The position numbers and the translations under genes were made by a program. The notes under the pieces were generated by a model. That model was given only the letters and a program-made list of their open reading frames with translations, was not told the DNA's origin and did no database searches. Below, piece after piece: positions 28,894 through 38,218 of a stretch of DNA of 64,000 nucleotides (position 1 is the first letter of the stretch; the number at the start of each line of letters is the position of its first letter). The DNA comes from Arenibaculum pallidiluteum (lineage in GTDB: Bacteria > Pseudomonadota > Alphaproteobacteria > Azospirillales > Azospirillaceae): assembly GCF_017355985.1 (NCBI RefSeq), contig NZ_JAFIQU010000001.1:124001-188000 (forward strand), read 5' to 3'.

Positions 28894-28923
28894 ATTGCTC
28901 CGAGTGCAATGTTCGGATTGCAC
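28894..28923. promoter_or_regulatory. Operator of the MocR regulator / LysE exporter pair
   Basis: Three copies of one half-site: ATTGC (28894-28898), GCAAT (28906-28910) and ATTGC (28917-28921). The last two sit in a 7-bp perfect inverted repeat GTGCAAT-N6-ATTGCAC. It touches the regulator start region and ends 55 bases before the exporter ATG, the right place for control of both. Confidence 0.6.
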
Positions 28924-28978
28924 CGAGATCCTATGTGCGCGAGGGTCCTTGCGCAAACGTGATGGAGTTTCTCGGATC

Positions 28979-29617
28979 ATGGTCAGCCAGGGTGCCCTCG
29001 CAGGCTTCGCCCTCGTCGCGCTCAGCATGGTGCTGACGCCGGGGCCCAACATGATCTATCTGCTGACGCGCTCCATCACCCAGGGACGCTGGGCGGGGTT
29101 CGTCTCGCTGCTGGGCGTCCTCGCCGCCTTTCTCCTCTACATGCTGGGGGCGGCCCTGGGGCTGACGGCGGTCCTGCTGGCGGTGCCGCTGACCTATGAT
29201 GCGATCCGCTGGGTGGGCGCCGCCTATCTCCTGCATCTCGCCTGGAACGCCGTCCGGCCCGGCGCCCGATCGGTGCTGGAGCCGCGCCCCGACCTCCCGA
29301 CCGACGGGACGGGCCGGCTCTTCGCGATGGGGTTCCTGACCAATCTGCTGAACCCCAAGGCGGCCGTGCTCTACCTGTCGCTGCTGCCGCAGTTCGTGGA
29401 CCCCGAGGCGGGACAGGTCCTCGCGCAGAGCGTCCTGCTGGGCCTGACGCAAATCGCCGTCAGCTTCACGGTCAATCTGGCCATCGTGCTGGCGGCGGGC
29501 TCCGTCGCCACCTGGTTCGCGACCCGCCCCTCCTGGCTGCGTGCCCAGCGCTGGATCATGGGCAGCGTGCTCGCGGCCCTCGCGCTGCGCGTCGCCGTGG
29601 ATCCGCGCGCCGCTTGA
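28979..29617 (+). CDS. LysE/RhtB family exporter
   Basis: 212 residues, six transmembrane helices, typical of the family: start VSQGALAGFALVALSMVLTPGPNMIYLLTRS (the TPGPN motif) and GFLTNLLNPKAAVLYLSLLPQF. Exports amino acids or homoserine-like compounds through the inner membrane. The substrate is probably the ligand sensed by the divergent MocR-type regulator. Start at ATG chosen because upstream in-frame sequence includes the operator. Confidence 0.93.
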   Translation: MVSQGALAGFALVALSMVLTPGPNMIYLLTRSITQGRWAGFVSLLGVLAAFLLYMLGAALGLTAVLLAVPLTYDAIRWVGAAYLLHLAWNAVRPGARSVLEPRPDLPTDGTGRLFAMGFLTNLLNPKAAVLYLSLLPQFVDPEAGQVLAQSVLLGLTQIAVSFTVNLAIVLAAGSVATWFATRPSWLRAQRWIMGSVLAALALRVAVDPRAA

Positions 29618-29634
29618 GCGGCGCGGCGCTCCCC

Positions 29635-30267
29635 TCAGCCGCGCCCCACTTCGCCGCCCGGCGCCGCGAGTCCGAGCGACGTCCACCGGACCTCGGGCCG
29701 CCCCAGCATGTCGTCGCGTTCGCTGCGATGGACCACGCGCAGTCCGCGGCCGGCCGCGAGCGCGATCGTCTCGTCGGCGCCGACCTCGTACATGCGGCGC
29801 CCCGCGGGCACCGGCCCGTGCCTCAGGGACATGACGACGACGCCCGACGGCGCCAGGAGGCCGGCGATCGCTTCCATCGCGACCGCCCGCTCGCGGGCGT
29901 CGAGATGCATCCACACGGCGGTCAGCAGGACGGCGTCGAACCGCTCGCCGCAGGCGCGGACGCGGGAGAGCTCCGGCAGCCCGTCGCCGAGCCATTCGAT
30001 CGGCAGGTCCCCGTGGATCCGCTGCCCGTGCAGCAGCAGTTCGGGCGTCGGCTCGACCGCGAGCACGGCATGCCCCATCCGGGCGAGGGCCGCCGCGTCG
30101 CGCCCGGACCCCGCGCCGATATCCACAATGCGCGCGGGCGGCAATGGGATCAGGTGAAGGGTGTCCCGGTGCACCTCCTCGAAGGTGACGCTCTCGTACT
30201 GCTCGGCCAGGGCGTCGGCATTCTCGGCGTAGCCCTGGGCGCCACTCCATGTCGGTGCAATCGTCAT
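29635..30267 (-). CDS. Class I SAM-dependent methyltransferase
   Basis: 210 residues. SAM motif I VDIGAGSGRDAAALARMGH, motif II AVEPTPELL, and VLLTAVWMHLDARER. Such small methyltransferases act on many substrates, so the target cannot be named. The gene ends 17 bases from the convergent LysE gene; an Lrp-type regulator lies upstream on the same strand. Confidence 0.85.
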   Translation of the reverse strand: MTIAPTWSGAQGYAENADALAEQYESVTFEEVHRDTLHLIPLPPARIVDIGAGSGRDAAALARMGHAVLAVEPTPELLLHGQRIHGDLPIEWLGDGLPELSRVRACGERFDAVLLTAVWMHLDARERAVAMEAIAGLLAPSGVVVMSLRHGPVPAGRRMYEVGADETIALAAGRGLRVVHRSERDDMLGRPEVRWTSLGLAAPGGEVGRG

Positions 30268-30307
30268 CGGTTCCCTCGCCTGCGGTCCTGGATCATCGCG
30301 CCGTCCA

Positions 30308-30745
30308 TCAGGGAAGTCGGGGCAGCCGACGGGGGATCGGCTGGGACTTCACGATCGCCGTGCTGGTCTCGGCCTTGTCGGCTATACGGTCTAGGATCTC
30401 ATCGAGCTGCTCGATGGTGCGGACCAGCATCCGGGCGATGAAGCAGTCGTCGCCGGTGACCTTGTCGCACTCGACGATCTCGGGGATCCCCGCGAGTTGC
30501 TCCTGCACGGTGTGGAGCCGACCCGGCAGCGGCCGGATGCGCACCATGGCCTGAAGCTGGTAACCGAGGGCACGGGGATCCACCTCGACCGTGAAGGCGC
30601 GGATCACGCCGCGCTCCTCCAGCCGGCGCAGCCGTTCAGCGACGCTGGGCGAGGAGAGATTGACGCGACCCGAAAGCTCCTTGAGCGAGAGCCGCGCATT
30701 CTCGAACAGCGCTTCCACGATCCGGCGGTCGGCTGCGTCCAGCAT
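30308..30745 (-). CDS. Lrp/AsnC family transcriptional regulator
   Basis: 145 residues. N-terminal helix-turn-helix (ADRRIVEALFENARLSLKELSGRVNLSSPSVAERLRRLEERGVI) and the RAM/AsnC ligand-binding domain (LPGRLHTVQEQLAGIPEIVECDKVTGDDCFIARML). Divergent from an EamA transporter across 128 bases, which may be its target; the pattern of an Lrp gene opposite an EamA gene is common. It may also regulate itself and the methyltransferase 40 bases downstream. Confidence 0.93.
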   Translation of the reverse strand: MLDAADRRIVEALFENARLSLKELSGRVNLSSPSVAERLRRLEERGVIRAFTVEVDPRALGYQLQAMVRIRPLPGRLHTVQEQLAGIPEIVECDKVTGDDCFIARMLVRTIEQLDEILDRIADKAETSTAIVKSQPIPRRLPRLP

Positions 30746-30873
30746 CTTATCATCCCAGGCGTTTAGGCGTTCCGACCTTACAATGAAAGGAGATGGGCGG
30801 AAACTTCCTTCTTCCAGCCATGGAATACGCCGCCATTGCCTGACATTCTCTGGCCATCTGGAGGGAGGGTGCC

Positions 30874-31863
30874 ATGCGGGACACGGCGCGGGGCGCGGCC
30901 GAGATGACCGGCGCCATGCTGATATCGGGCACGATCGGCGGCTTCGTCGTCCTGTCCGGGGAGCCCGTCACGACGGTCGTGTTCTGGCGATGCGTGTTCG
31001 GCGCGGCGACCCTCGTGCTGGTCTGCGGCGCCATGGGCCTGCTGCACCCCCGCGCGATGACGGCAGCCCAGCTTGGCCTGGCGGCCCTGGGCGGCGTCGC
31101 CATCGTGCTGAACTGGCTGCTGCTGTTCGGCGCCTATCCGCGCGCGTCCATCTCCATAGCGACCGCGGTCTACAACACGCAGCCGTTCATGCTGGTGGCG
31201 CTCGGCATGCTGTTCCTGGGCGAGCGCCCGACGGCGTCCAAGCTGTTCTGGCTCTGCCTCGCCTTCATCGGGATGCTGCTGATCGTTCAGGCGAAGCCCG
31301 GCGCGGGGCAGCCCGGCTCAGACTATCTCGCCGGCATCGCCATGGCGCTGGGAGCCGCCTTCTTCTATGCGCTGGCCGCGCTCGCGACCAAGGCGCTGAA
31401 GGGCGTGCCCCCGCACCTGATTGCGCTTGTCCAGGTCGTCGTCGGCATCGCGATGCTCGCCCCGCTCGCAGCGACGTCGCCGGCGCCGTCGGGGCCGGGC
31501 GCCTGGGGCATGCTGGCCGCGATCGGCGCCGTCCACACGGGGCTCATGTACATCCTGCTCTACGGCGCCATCCAGAAGCTGCCGACGAGCACCGTGGGGG
31601 CCCTGTCCTTCATCTATCCCATCGTCGCGATCGCCACGGATCTCCTCTTGTTCGGGCAGCAGCTCCTTCCCCTGCAGGTGGCCGGCGCCGCGGCCATCCT
31701 GACCGGGGCCGCGGGCATGACGCTGGGATGGACGCTGCGCCGGCGGCATGCCGGCCTGGAGGGCGCCGACGCTCAGAACCGGTCGGCGAACATGAAGGCG
31801 ACGGCACCTACCAGGCAGGCGAAGGCCGCGGCGTGGTTCCAGCGGAGGCTCTCGCCGAGATAG
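30874..31863 (+). CDS. EamA family (DMT) transporter with extended C-terminus
   Basis: 329 residues, about ten transmembrane helices in two EamA repeats (YNTQPFMLVALGMLFLGERPTASKLFW and GALSFIYPIVAIATDLLLFGQQ). Likely a metabolite or amino acid exporter. GGAGGGTGCC precedes the ATG. Odd point: the last ~40 residues after LRRRHAGLE are a basic tail encoded on top of the 3' end of the convergent DMT gene, a 91-base tail-to-tail overlap. The normal family end would be near residue 290. Confidence 0.88.
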   Translation: MRDTARGAAEMTGAMLISGTIGGFVVLSGEPVTTVVFWRCVFGAATLVLVCGAMGLLHPRAMTAAQLGLAALGGVAIVLNWLLLFGAYPRASISIATAVYNTQPFMLVALGMLFLGERPTASKLFWLCLAFIGMLLIVQAKPGAGQPGSDYLAGIAMALGAAFFYALAALATKALKGVPPHLIALVQVVVGIAMLAPLAATSPAPSGPGAWGMLAAIGAVHTGLMYILLYGAIQKLPTSTVGALSFIYPIVAIATDLLLFGQQLLPLQVAGAAAILTGAAGMTLGWTLRRRHAGLEGADAQNRSANMKATAPTRQAKAAAWFQRRLSPR

Positions 31864-32105
31864 AGCACGGCGAATCCCGCGAAGACGGTCAAGGTGATGA
31901 CCTCCTGGATCACCTTGAGCTGCCCGGCGGTGAAGGTCCCGTAGCCCCAGCGGTTGGCCGGCACCGCCAGGCAGTACTCGAAGAAGGCGATTCCCCAGCT
32001 CGCCAGGATCACGAGCCAGAGCGGCGCACCCTTGAAGCGCAGGTGGCCGTACCAGGCGAAGGTCATGAAGATGTTGGAGACGCACAGGAGAAGGATGGTC
32101 TGCAT
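31773..32105 (-). CDS. DMT family protein (DUF486)
   Basis: 110 residues, four transmembrane helices, full DUF486 pattern: [44 protein letters not shown] and [23 protein letters not shown] small drug/metabolite-type membrane protein of unknown substrate. Divergent from purQ; its 3' end overlaps the EamA gene on the other strand. Confidence 0.9.
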   Translation of the reverse strand: MQTILLLCVSNIFMTFAWYGHLRFKGAPLWLVILASWGIAFFEYCLAVPANRWGYGTFTAGQLKVIQEVITLTVFAGFAVLYLGESLRWNHAAAFACLVGAVAFMFADRF

Positions 32106-32166
32106 CTGCTCGGAACCCGATTCGGAAAGGCCGCAACATAGCAGGGCGGCGCCGGGGGGACCGAGC

Positions 32167-32195
32167 TTGCAATGCGCTGACCGGGCCATTAGTGT
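32167..32195 (+). promoter_or_regulatory. purQ-purL promoter
   Basis: TTGCAA, 17 bases, TAGTGT, 39 bases before the purQ ATG. It gives purQ-purL a start of their own, as needed now that purC-purS are 5.4 kb away. Confidence 0.5.
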
Positions 32196-32234
32196 CCGCG
32201 CCAGTTTTCCCCCAGCGCGAGCCCGGACCGCCTC

Positions 32235-32920
32235 ATGAAGGCCGCCGTCATCGTCTTTCCCGGCTCCAACTGCGATCGCGACCTCAGCGTCGCGCTGGAG
32301 CGCGCCACCGGCACCCCCCCGAAGATGGTCTGGCACCGCGAGACGGAGCTCCCGCCCGTCGACCTGATCGCGGTTCCCGGCGGCTTCTCCTATGGCGACT
32401 ACCTGCGCTCCGGCGCCATGGCCGCCCAGTCGCCCGTCATGCGCACGGTGGTCGAGCACGCCGCCAAGGGTGTGCGCGTCCTTGGGGTCTGCAACGGCTT
32501 CCAGGTGCTGACCGAAGCACGGCTGCTGCCCGGCGCGCTGATGCGCAACGCCGGGCTCAAGTTCGTCTCGCGCCCCGTGGGGCTGCGCGTCGAGAACGTC
32601 GAGAGCGACTTCACCCGCGGCTACGAGGCGGGACAGCGCATCCACATCCCCGTGGCGCACCACGACGGCAACTACTTCGCCGACGAGGCGACGCTCGACC
32701 GGCTGGAAGGCGAAGGACGCGTTGCCTTCCGCTACGTGGACGAGGACGGCGAGCCCACGGCCGACGGCAACATCAACGGATCCGCCCGCAACATCGCGGG
32801 CATCCTGAACGAGAGCCGGACCGTGCTGGGCCTGATGCCCCATCCCGAGCGCGCCGTGGAGCCGCTGCATGGCGGAACCGACGGCCAGCCCTTCTTCCGA
32901 TCCCTCGTGGAGGCGCTGTC

Positions 32921-32924
<4 letters not shown>
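32235..32924 (+). CDS. purQ: Phosphoribosylformylglycinamidine synthase subunit PurQ
   Basis: 229-residue glutaminase subunit of FGAM synthase. Start [17 protein letters not shown], catalytic Cys in [13 protein letters not shown] and the His/Glu pair in [13 protein letters not shown]. Ends in a GTGA overlap with purL, so the two subunits are coupled in translation. Confidence 0.97.
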
Positions 32925-35146
<2,222 letters not shown>

Positions 35147-35166
35147 GGACGGGGGACCCACACGCC

Positions 35167-35406
35167 ATGGCGATGGACGCGGCGCAGATCGAGCGCCTGA
35201 TCAAGGAAGGCATCCCGGACGCCATTGTCCGCATCGAGGATCTGCGGGGCGATGGCGACCATTACGCCGCCTACGTGGAATCCGCGGCCTTCAAGGGCAA
35301 GAACCGGGTACAGCAGCACCAGATGGTTTACGCGGCGCTCCAGGGGCGCATGGGCGGAGAGCTGCACGCCCTGGCCCTCACCACTTCGGTGCCCCAGGGC
35401 GCCTGA
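35167..35406 (+). CDS. BolA family protein
   Basis: 79 residues. Pattern: IERLIKEGIPDAIVRIEDLRGDGDHYAAYVESAAFKGKNRVQQHQMVYAALQGRMGGELHALAL, with the conserved His in QQHQMVY. BolA proteins bind a shared [2Fe-2S] cluster with monothiol glutaredoxins. The grxD gene follows 19 bases downstream, the classical pairing. Acts in iron-sulphur and iron-status control in the cytoplasm. Confidence 0.95.
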   Translation: MAMDAAQIERLIKEGIPDAIVRIEDLRGDGDHYAAYVESAAFKGKNRVQQHQMVYAALQGRMGGELHALALTTSVPQGA

Positions 35407-35425
35407 CCGAACAAGGAACGATGAG

Positions 35426-35761
35426 ATGGATACGACCGTTTCCGAGCGGATCCGCCGCGACATCACCGAGAACGACGTCGTTCTCTTCATGAAAGGCACC
35501 CCCGTCTTCCCGCAGTGCGGGTTCTCCGCGGCGGTGGTGCAGGTGCTCAACCACATGGGCGTGACCTTCAAGGGCGTCGACGTGCTCGTCGACCCGTCGC
35601 TGCGCCAGGGCATCAAGGAATTCACCAACTGGCCGACGATCCCGCAGCTCTACGTGAAGGGCGAGTTCCTGGGCGGCTGCGATATCGTGCGCGAGATGTA
35701 CGAGACCGGCGAGCTGCAGGAGTCCCTGCGCGCCAAGGGCATCGCGGTCGAGGACCGCTGA
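35426..35761 (+). CDS. grxD: Monothiol glutaredoxin (CGFS type)
   Basis: 111 residues. Active-site PQCGFSAAVVQVL, glutathione-binding WPTIPQLYVKGEFLGGCDIV. Carries or hands over [2Fe-2S] clusters with its BolA partner encoded just upstream. Of two nearby ATGs the second is in frame and follows AAGGAACGATGAG. Confidence 0.96.
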   Translation: MDTTVSERIRRDITENDVVLFMKGTPVFPQCGFSAAVVQVLNHMGVTFKGVDVLVDPSLRQGIKEFTNWPTIPQLYVKGEFLGGCDIVREMYETGELQESLRAKGIAVEDR

Positions 35762-35882
35762 GGCATCGGCGGGTCCGCGCCGCCCGGCGCGGACCCTGAA
35801 CCGGCGCACCCCTGAACCTGCGCATGCCTGCCCCGCGGGGGGCGCCCGGGCGGCGGCTCCCGCCCCGTGCTAAGGACGGGGA

Positions 35883-36824
35883 ATGACCGCCCCGCCCGCT
35901 GACGCTTCCCGCCCCGACCGGAGCCCCGATCCGGCCGCAGCCGGCCTGCTCTACGCCCTGACGGCGTTCCTGTGCTGGGGCTTCGTCCCGATCTATTTCA
36001 AGGCCCTGAGTCCCGCCTCCCCGCTGGAGATCGTCTGCCACCGGACCGTCTGGTCGGTCCTGTTCATGGCGGTGGTCGCCCTGGCCCTGCGCCGCCAGGG
36101 GCTGGTTCTCCGCGAACTGCGCTCGCCCCGACGGCTTGCTGTCTATGCCGTGACGGCGGCACTGATCTCCAGCAACTGGCTGATCTACATCTGGGCGATC
36201 GGCCAGAACATGCTGGTCGAGGCCAGCCTGGGCTACTACATCAACCCGCTCGTCAACGTCGTGCTGGGCGTGCTCTTCCTGGGCGAACGCCTGAACCGCC
36301 GACAGGTCTCGGCGGTGCTCCTCGCCCTCGCGGCGGTCGCCGTCCTGGTGGCCGGCGTCGGCCACATGCCCTGGGTGGCCCTGGCGCTCGCCGGGAGCTT
36401 CGGCTTCTACGCGCTGGTGCGCAAGAAGGCCGCGGTCGATCCTGTGGGCGGCCTCCTGGTCGAGACGGCCATGGCATCGCCTTTCGCCCTGGGCTGGCTG
36501 CTCTGGATCGGCTCGCAGGGCCAGGGCGCGTTCGGAACCCACGGCCTTGGCCTCGACCTGATGCTTGCCGGCGCCGGCGCGGTGACGGCGCTTCCGCTCG
36601 TCCTCTTCAACCTCGGCGCCCTGCGGCTGCGCCTCTCGACCATCGGGCTGCTGCAGTATCTCAGCCCGACGATCCAGCTTGGCCTCGGCACCCTGGCCTA
36701 TGGCGAGCCCTTCACCCCCACCCATGCCGCAGCATTCCTGCTGATCTGGGCCGGCCTCGCGGTCTACAGCTCGGATGCCGTGCTCGGCCGCCGCGCGGCC
36801 CGGCGCACGCTGCCCGCGGAATAG
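35883..36824 (+). CDS. rarD: RarD protein, EamA/DMT family transporter
   Basis: 313 residues, ten transmembrane helices. RarD signature: LLYALTAFLCWGFVPIYFKALSPASPLEIVCHRTVWSVLFM, SNWLIYIWAIGQNMLVEASLGYYINPLVNVVLGVLFLGERL and QYLSPTIQLGLGTLAYGEPF. The substrate is unknown; chloramphenicol sensitivity gave the name. Stands as a single gene between grxD and the polysaccharide operon. Confidence 0.93.
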   Translation: MTAPPADASRPDRSPDPAAAGLLYALTAFLCWGFVPIYFKALSPASPLEIVCHRTVWSVLFMAVVALALRRQGLVLRELRSPRRLAVYAVTAALISSNWLIYIWAIGQNMLVEASLGYYINPLVNVVLGVLFLGERLNRRQVSAVLLALAAVAVLVAGVGHMPWVALALAGSFGFYALVRKKAAVDPVGGLLVETAMASPFALGWLLWIGSQGQGAFGTHGLGLDLMLAGAGAVTALPLVLFNLGALRLRLSTIGLLQYLSPTIQLGLGTLAYGEPFTPTHAAAFLLIWAGLAVYSSDAVLGRRAARRTLPAE

Positions 36825-36855
36825 CACGGCGCAGCCCCCGGATCGGCACCGGTCC

Positions 36856-36893
36856 CGGCCAGGCACGATGCCCGGCCGCGGATGTCCCTTTTT
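36856..36893 (+). terminator. Possible terminator of rarD
   Basis: Hairpin CGGCC-A-GGC/GCC-C-GGCCG with one mismatch, followed 10 bases later by TTTTT. The stem-to-T distance is longer than ideal. Confidence 0.4.
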
Positions 36894-36994
36894 GTCCCTG
36901 CGGGGCGCAACTCCCGGTTAACCAATAAGGCCTCAAACCTCCGTCGTCGTCGACCACCCGCCTCCGTGGCGGGGAACACGCTTCGGACCCCCAG

Positions 36995-38218
36995 ATGCCG
37001 TTCTCCTCCCGCAAGCTCGTCAAGGTCGCAGCCGGCGTTGCCATCGGCGCGGTCGGCCTCTACGTCGTCCTCAGCGAAGGCGTTGCCGTCGTCAGCGCCA
37101 ATGCCGTGGTGAATGCCCGCGTGGCTGTCGTCCGTGCGCCGATCGACGGCATCCTCGCCCTTGAGCCGCTCTCCGTCGGACAGCGGCTGCGCCGGGGCGA
37201 ATCCCTGGGTACGCTCGCCGACGAGCGCGTCGACGCGGCCCGGCTGCTCGACCTCGAGCGGATCGAGCGGGAGCTGGTCGCCGAGACCGCCCGTCTCGAG
37301 GCGGATATCCGCGCGGCGACCGGCGCCGTCGCCGAGCTTGGCGCCCGTGCCGCCGCCTACCAGGCAGGCCGCATCGGACAGCTCCAGGCGAAGGTCCAGG
37401 AGGCGCGCGCGACGCTCGCCGCGGCGGAAGCGCGGCTGGCGGAGTCCGATGCCAGCTTCGTGCGTGCCCGCGAGCTCCGCGCCGGCGGCAACCAGTCGGT
37501 CGCGGGCCTGGACAAGGCACGCGCGACGAAGGACGTGGATGCCCTCGAGGCGGCCGCTGCCAGGCATAGGCTCGAATCCACCGAGATCGAGCTGGCAGCC
37601 GCGCGCCGCGGCACCTTCCTCGGCGACAGCTATAACGACACCCCCTTCTCGACCCAGCGCGCCCAGGAGCTGTCGCTGCGGCAGGCCGAGCTCGACGCGA
37701 CGCTGAAGGAGCGCCGCGACCGGCTGGCAGCGGTTCGGGACCAGCTCGGAGCCGAGCGGCACCGGGTGGCCCGGCTTCGCGACGCGCTCCTCGAATCACC
37801 CGTCGACGGACTCGTCTGGGAAGCGTCGCTCGGCGCCGGTGAATATGCACGCAAAGGGCAGAACCTCCTGCGGCTGCTGGACTGCAGGACCGTGCTGGTG
37901 ACGGCCAGCGTGGCCGAAAGCGACTACAACCGCCTCAAGGTCGGCGATCCCGCGCGATTCCGGATCTCGGGCACGGGAAAGGTGTACGAGGGGATCGTCC
38001 TGCGGCTCGCGGGCTCGGGTGCCGCCACGGTGTACGAGAACCTTGCGGTCGCCCCTGGCAAGGAGCAGCTCGAGCGCTTCGATGTCGCCCTGTCCTTCCC
38101 CGGCCTGATCGACGATCCGGCGGCCGCCTGCGCGGTCGGCCGCACGGGGAAGGTGACCTTCGCCGGCGCCCCGTCCGATGTGCTGCGCACCCTGGCCCGC
38201 TGGCTGGGCTTCGCCTGA
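36995..38218 (+). CDS. HlyD-family periplasmic adaptor of an exopolysaccharide synthase (BgsB/Alg44-like)
   Basis: 407 residues. One N-terminal membrane helix (about 9-32: VKVAAGVAIGAVGLYVVLSEG), a split biotinyl-lipoyl domain (VVRAPIDGILALEPLSVGQRLRRGESLGTL and SPVDGLVWEASLGAGEYARKGQNLLRLLD), a long coiled coil between them (about 85-250) and a beta-barrel end. No PilZ domain of its own. The stop overlaps the start of the glycosyltransferase (TGATG), so the pair act together, as bgsB-bgsA do in Sinorhizobium for mixed-linkage glucan. The polymer made here is not known. Confidence 0.85.
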   Translation: MPFSSRKLVKVAAGVAIGAVGLYVVLSEGVAVVSANAVVNARVAVVRAPIDGILALEPLSVGQRLRRGESLGTLADERVDAARLLDLERIERELVAETARLEADIRAATGAVAELGARAAAYQAGRIGQLQAKVQEARATLAAAEARLAESDASFVRARELRAGGNQSVAGLDKARATKDVDALEAAAARHRLESTEIELAAARRGTFLGDSYNDTPFSTQRAQELSLRQAELDATLKERRDRLAAVRDQLGAERHRVARLRDALLESPVDGLVWEASLGAGEYARKGQNLLRLLDCRTVLVTASVAESDYNRLKVGDPARFRISGTGKVYEGIVLRLAGSGAATVYENLAVAPGKEQLERFDVALSFPGLIDDPAAACAVGRTGKVTFAGAPSDVLRTLARWLGFA

